Assembly (NCBI GenBank): GCA_965230375.1
Contig: CBDDKU010000025.1
Coordinates: 124,001-188,000 of the forward strand
Direction: 5' to 3'
Length of the DNA stretch: 64,000 bases
DNA from: CBDDKU01 sp965230375
Lineage (GTDB): Bacteria; Bacteroidota; Bacteroidia; Flavobacteriales_D; Cryomorphaceae
The notes beneath the pieces are model-generated. The model ran no database searches. It worked only from the letters and a program-made list of their open reading frames with translations, and had not been told where the DNA came from. Numbering within the stretch: position 1 is the stretch's first letter; every line of letters starts with the position of its first letter. Positions 61,782 through 64,000 of the stretch are shown here, one piece after another. Position numbers and translations under genes: made by a program.

Positions 61782-62510
61782 ATGCTGCGATACCTTGTCC
61801 TAATAATAGCTTTAAGCCCGTTGTGGTTCGCCGTTTCCGCGCAAGTGCCCGAAAACGTCGAATCTCACAACGGGCTTTATATTTTGGAATCGATCGTGGT
61901 GGATGGCGATACCATTCCCATCGTCACCCTGCGGCCCACGAGCATTTCGGCCAATAGAAGGAAGCGGAGCAAACGCTACCAGCGCAAGCGAAACAAGCTC
62001 TTTCGGAATGTCGTGAAAACCTATCCCTACGCCAAGGTGGCTGGTGAGCTGATCAAGGAGTACAATTACAACCTGGCCGAGTTGGAGACTCAGGCCGAGC
62101 GCGAAGCCTACCTCGATCAATGCGAGGAAGATCTCAAAGCCGAGTTTGATGGCGATCTCCGCAAGATGACCATGAGTCAGGGAAAGGTTCTCGTGAAGCT
62201 CATAGACAGGGAAACGGGAAGGACGAGCTATGAACTGATCAAAGAGCTAAAGAGCGGTTTTACCGCCTTTATGTGGCAGGGAGTGGCGAAGCTATTCGGC
62301 AATGATTTAAAGTCGAACTACGATCCCGAAAACAACGAGACTGATGAGATCATCGAAGAGATCGTACAGCTGATTGAGACGGGTCAGGTGCCCGTAGAAA
62401 AGCGGGAAGTGAAAACCAAGGCGGCCAGCGAAGTGCTGAGCAATAAAAGTAAACGTCTGGAGCGCAAGATCAAACGCCAAAAGAAGAAGGCTGCAAAGAA
62501 GAACGGGTAG
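61782..62510 (+). CDS. DUF4294 family protein
   Basis: 242 aa. Signal peptide ending SAQ, then VPIVTLRP-type segment (DTIPIVTLRPTSISANRR), and NVVKTYPYAKVAGELIKEYN, the DUF4294 core. Coiled-coil-like middle and a very basic C-terminus (KRLERKIKRQKKKAAKK). Periplasmic, unknown function. Confidence 0.78.
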   Translation: MLRYLVLIIALSPLWFAVSAQVPENVESHNGLYILESIVVDGDTIPIVTLRPTSISANRRKRSKRYQRKRNKLFRNVVKTYPYAKVAGELIKEYNYNLAELETQAEREAYLDQCEEDLKAEFDGDLRKMTMSQGKVLVKLIDRETGRTSYELIKELKSGFTAFMWQGVAKLFGNDLKSNYDPENNETDEIIEEIVQLIETGQVPVEKREVKTKAASEVLSNKSKRLERKIKRQKKKAAKKNG

Positions 62511-62846
62511 TTTCTTCTTCTGACGTTTGACTTGATGCATATCCCTTAAAATACGCAGCACTTTTATGCAAGCTATTTCAATTCGTTATCACGCTGGTAG
62601 TATGAACTAGTTTATAGAAACCTAAATCATCAAGCTGTTTTGATCCTGGAGCCTGATTGGCTCACAGCTTGCAGATATTCTACACTCAAATTCATAAATG
62701 AAGTTGTGAGCCAAACCTCGGCCTTAATTTTATTCTCTTAGAAACTCAGAAATAAGCGAAAGTCCGCCGCACCCATGATTGAGCTCAGGTTTCGGGAGCT
62801 ACGCTTCCGCTAAAACCGTTTGCGAGTTTGCCCTTGTTGAATCGGC
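62511..62846. other. Gene-free stretch with one inverted repeat
   Basis: No gene seen. A 10-bp inverted repeat TTGGCTCACA (62657-62666) / TGTGAGCCAA (62705-62714) with a 38-base loop is the only structure noticed. Confidence 0.5.
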
Positions 62847-63101
62847 TTATTCCTTTAGCCACTCTTTTAATCGCTTTCCTAAAAACTGACGCCCTTGATA
62901 AGTTTTAAGGTAACGCTCTCTTCGCAAGGCATCAGCCTTATTCAAACAGGCTTCGTAATAAATCAGTTCAAAAGGGCGTCTATAGGCTGTGCTTGTAACT
63001 TCACCGTTGTTGTGTTTCTCAAGCCGTGAATCAACATCATTTGAATATCCAATATAGTTCTTGCCGTCCTTCTTACTTCTGAGTACATAAGTAAAATACA
63101 T
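62847..63101 (-). CDS. GIY-YIG domain protein (UPF0213-like)
   Basis: 84 aa from the ATG at 63101: YVLRSKKDGKNYIGYSND is the GIY-YIG core, followed by RLEKHNNGEVTSTAYRRPF and RRERYLKTYQGRQFL. Small single-domain endonuclease-like protein; biological role unclear. A longer upstream reading is rejected because the family starts at this ATG. Confidence 0.82.
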   Translation of the reverse strand: MYFTYVLRSKKDGKNYIGYSNDVDSRLEKHNNGEVTSTAYRRPFELIYYEACLNKADALRRERYLKTYQGRQFLGKRLKEWLKE

Positions 63102-63242
63102 CTTATAAAGATGTTGATTATTCAACTGGGTTGGGTAAGGCGCTGGAGTGTTTTCTAGAGTTTCAAGAAATAAAATTACAGCCCTGATCTTTTGTTCCTT
63201 TTGCATCAAGGTAAAAGGAAGAAGAAATTAGACATTGGCAAA

Positions 63243-63272
63243 TAAAAAAAGGCCGGGTAACCCCGGCCTTCA
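63243..63272 (-). terminator. Intrinsic terminator downstream of the 3-hydroxybutyryl-CoA dehydrogenase gene
   Basis: AAGGCCGGG / CCCGGCCTT-type stem followed by a T-run on the minus strand, 20 bases after the gene's stop. Confidence 0.8.
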
Positions 63273-63291
63273 AAAATCTACTTTTTCTCAA

Positions 63292-64000
63292 TTACTTACT
63301 AAAGTTTGGCGCTACCACCAAATCCTTACTTCCGCGCACGTGGGTGTAAAAACCTTCACCTGACTTCACACCAAGTTTTCCGGCGGTAACCATATTCACG
63401 AGTAGGGGACATGGCGCGTATTTTGGGTTGCCGAGTCCTTCGTAAAGCACATTCATAATAGAGAGACAGACGTCCAACCCTATAAAGTCGGCCAACTGAA
63501 GTGGTCCCATCGGGTGAGCCATTCCCAGTTTCATAATCGAGTCGATCTCGGCCACGCCTGCCACGCCTTCGTGAAGGGTGATGATGGCTTCGTTGATCAT
63601 GGGCATCAAAATACGGTTGGCCACAAATCCAGGGTAGTCGTTGCACTCTACGGGGATTTTCCCCAATTGCTTCGACATATCCACAACAGCTTCTGTGGTG
63701 GCATCGCTGGTAGCGTATCCGCGAATGATTTCAACCAGTTTCATAATCGGAACCGGGTTCATAAAGTGCATACCGATCACCTTGTCGGGACGAGATGTCG
63801 CAGCGGCAATTTTTGTAATCGAAATGGAGCTTGTATTGGTCGCCAGGATGCTATCGGCCGGAGCCGCTTCATCCATTTGCTTGAAGATTTTCAACTTTAG
63901 ATCTACGTTCTCTGTTGCCGCTTCTACCACGAGATTGGCATCAGATACACCGCTCGCCATATCGGTGGTGGTGTTGAGGTTAGCCAGAGCCGCGTTCTTA
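63292..64000 (-). CDS. 3-hydroxybutyryl-CoA dehydrogenase, N-terminus outside window
   Basis: At least 236 codons; the frame stays open to the window end (KNAALANLNTTTD precedes the first ATG). Catalytic His and Glu in MHFMNPVPIMKLVEIIRG, NTSSISI, and the C-terminal GPLQLADFIGLDVCLSIM. NAD-dependent oxidation of (S)-3-hydroxyacyl-CoA in fatty-acid or butyrate metabolism. Rossmann glycine loop lies beyond 64000. Terminator follows. Confidence 0.88.
   Translation of the reverse strand, partial: KNAALANLNTTTDMASGVSDANLVVEAATENVDLKLKIFKQMDEAAPADSILATNTSSISITKIAAATSRPDKVIGMHFMNPVPIMKLVEIIRGYATSDATTEAVVDMSKQLGKIPVECNDYPGFVANRILMPMINEAIITLHEGVAGVAEIDSIMKLGMAHPMGPLQLADFIGLDVCLSIMNVLYEGLGNPKYAPCPLLVNMVTAGKLGVKSGEGFYTHVRGSKDLVVAPNFSK

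Noticed and set aside
63102..63209. 36-residue N-terminal extension of the GIY-YIG protein
   Set aside because: The GIY-YIG domain begins right at the ATG at 63101; the extension has no similarity.
1..64000. tRNA, rRNA, riboswitch
   Set aside because: No gap showed a cloverleaf, CCA-type end or known aptamer pattern on reading both strands; short ones could be missed by eye.

Overview
The window reads as chromosome of a member of the Bacteroidota, most likely a free-living or marine Flavobacteriales-type bacterium. The signs are secreted proteins with type IX secretion (T9SS) and gliding-motility C-terminal sorting domains, -7 promoter boxes of the TAnnTTTG type, and lineage proteins such as DUF4294, DUF5686, BatA-like and LytTR/LytS-type regulators. 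No rRNA, tRNA or CRISPR array was seen.

Layout. 0-17 kb is housekeeping: a minus-strand run (TPR protein, phosphosulfolactate synthase-like, rhodanese, DUF368/PopT lipid carrier translocase, AroE), then GlmM and a cysteine desulfurase, a TTG-started conserved protein, a PhnP-like hydrolase, a dihydroorotase-like protein lacking its HxH metal motif, a BatA-like protein and a LolD-type ATPase. 17-26 kb is a tightly packed minus-strand unit with two lamin-tail proteins, a DcuC-type carrier, an isoaspartyl-dipeptidase-like amidohydrolase, two OprO/P-type porins and a secreted M14 carboxypeptidase. It looks like a peptide or isopeptide scavenging system. 26-34 kb holds an esterase lipoprotein, YdcF, a propeller lipoprotein, a TonB-like protein, a LytTR/LytS pair and a divergent TonB-dependent receptor.

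34.3-38.4 kb is a REP/RAYT element: palindromic repeats of about 21 bp in paired units, a Y1-transposase (RAYT) at 37.6-38.1 kb, and an inverted companion array at 34.3-35.1 kb that still carries the last 22 bp of a lost RAYT. A lectin-like gliding-motility protein gene sits between the two arms. Next come an apparently orphan Gp49/RelE-type toxin and a large DUF5686 outer-membrane protein.

41.6-60.3 kb is accessory DNA. Nearly all genes are on the minus strand, mostly short, A+T-rich and unrecognised, with secreted or lipoprotein signals, plus a ParE-type toxin-antitoxin pair and YefM-YoeB. Many gaps hold imperfect inverted repeats with AAC/GTT outer cores, several ending in GTTRRRY, which resemble integron attC sites. 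A conserved motif recurs at 48.0, 52.2 and 60.4 kb upstream of minus-strand gene runs. I read this as a candidate integron-type cassette array without an integrase in view. It is interrupted by larger genes (IgGFc-binding/CHU_C protein, PhnD-like protein, serine hydrolase) and a 178-bp TIR element.

60.5-64 kb returns to core genes: sucC with a clear Bacteroidota promoter, a DUF4294 protein, a GIY-YIG protein and a 3-hydroxybutyryl-CoA dehydrogenase cut by the window end.
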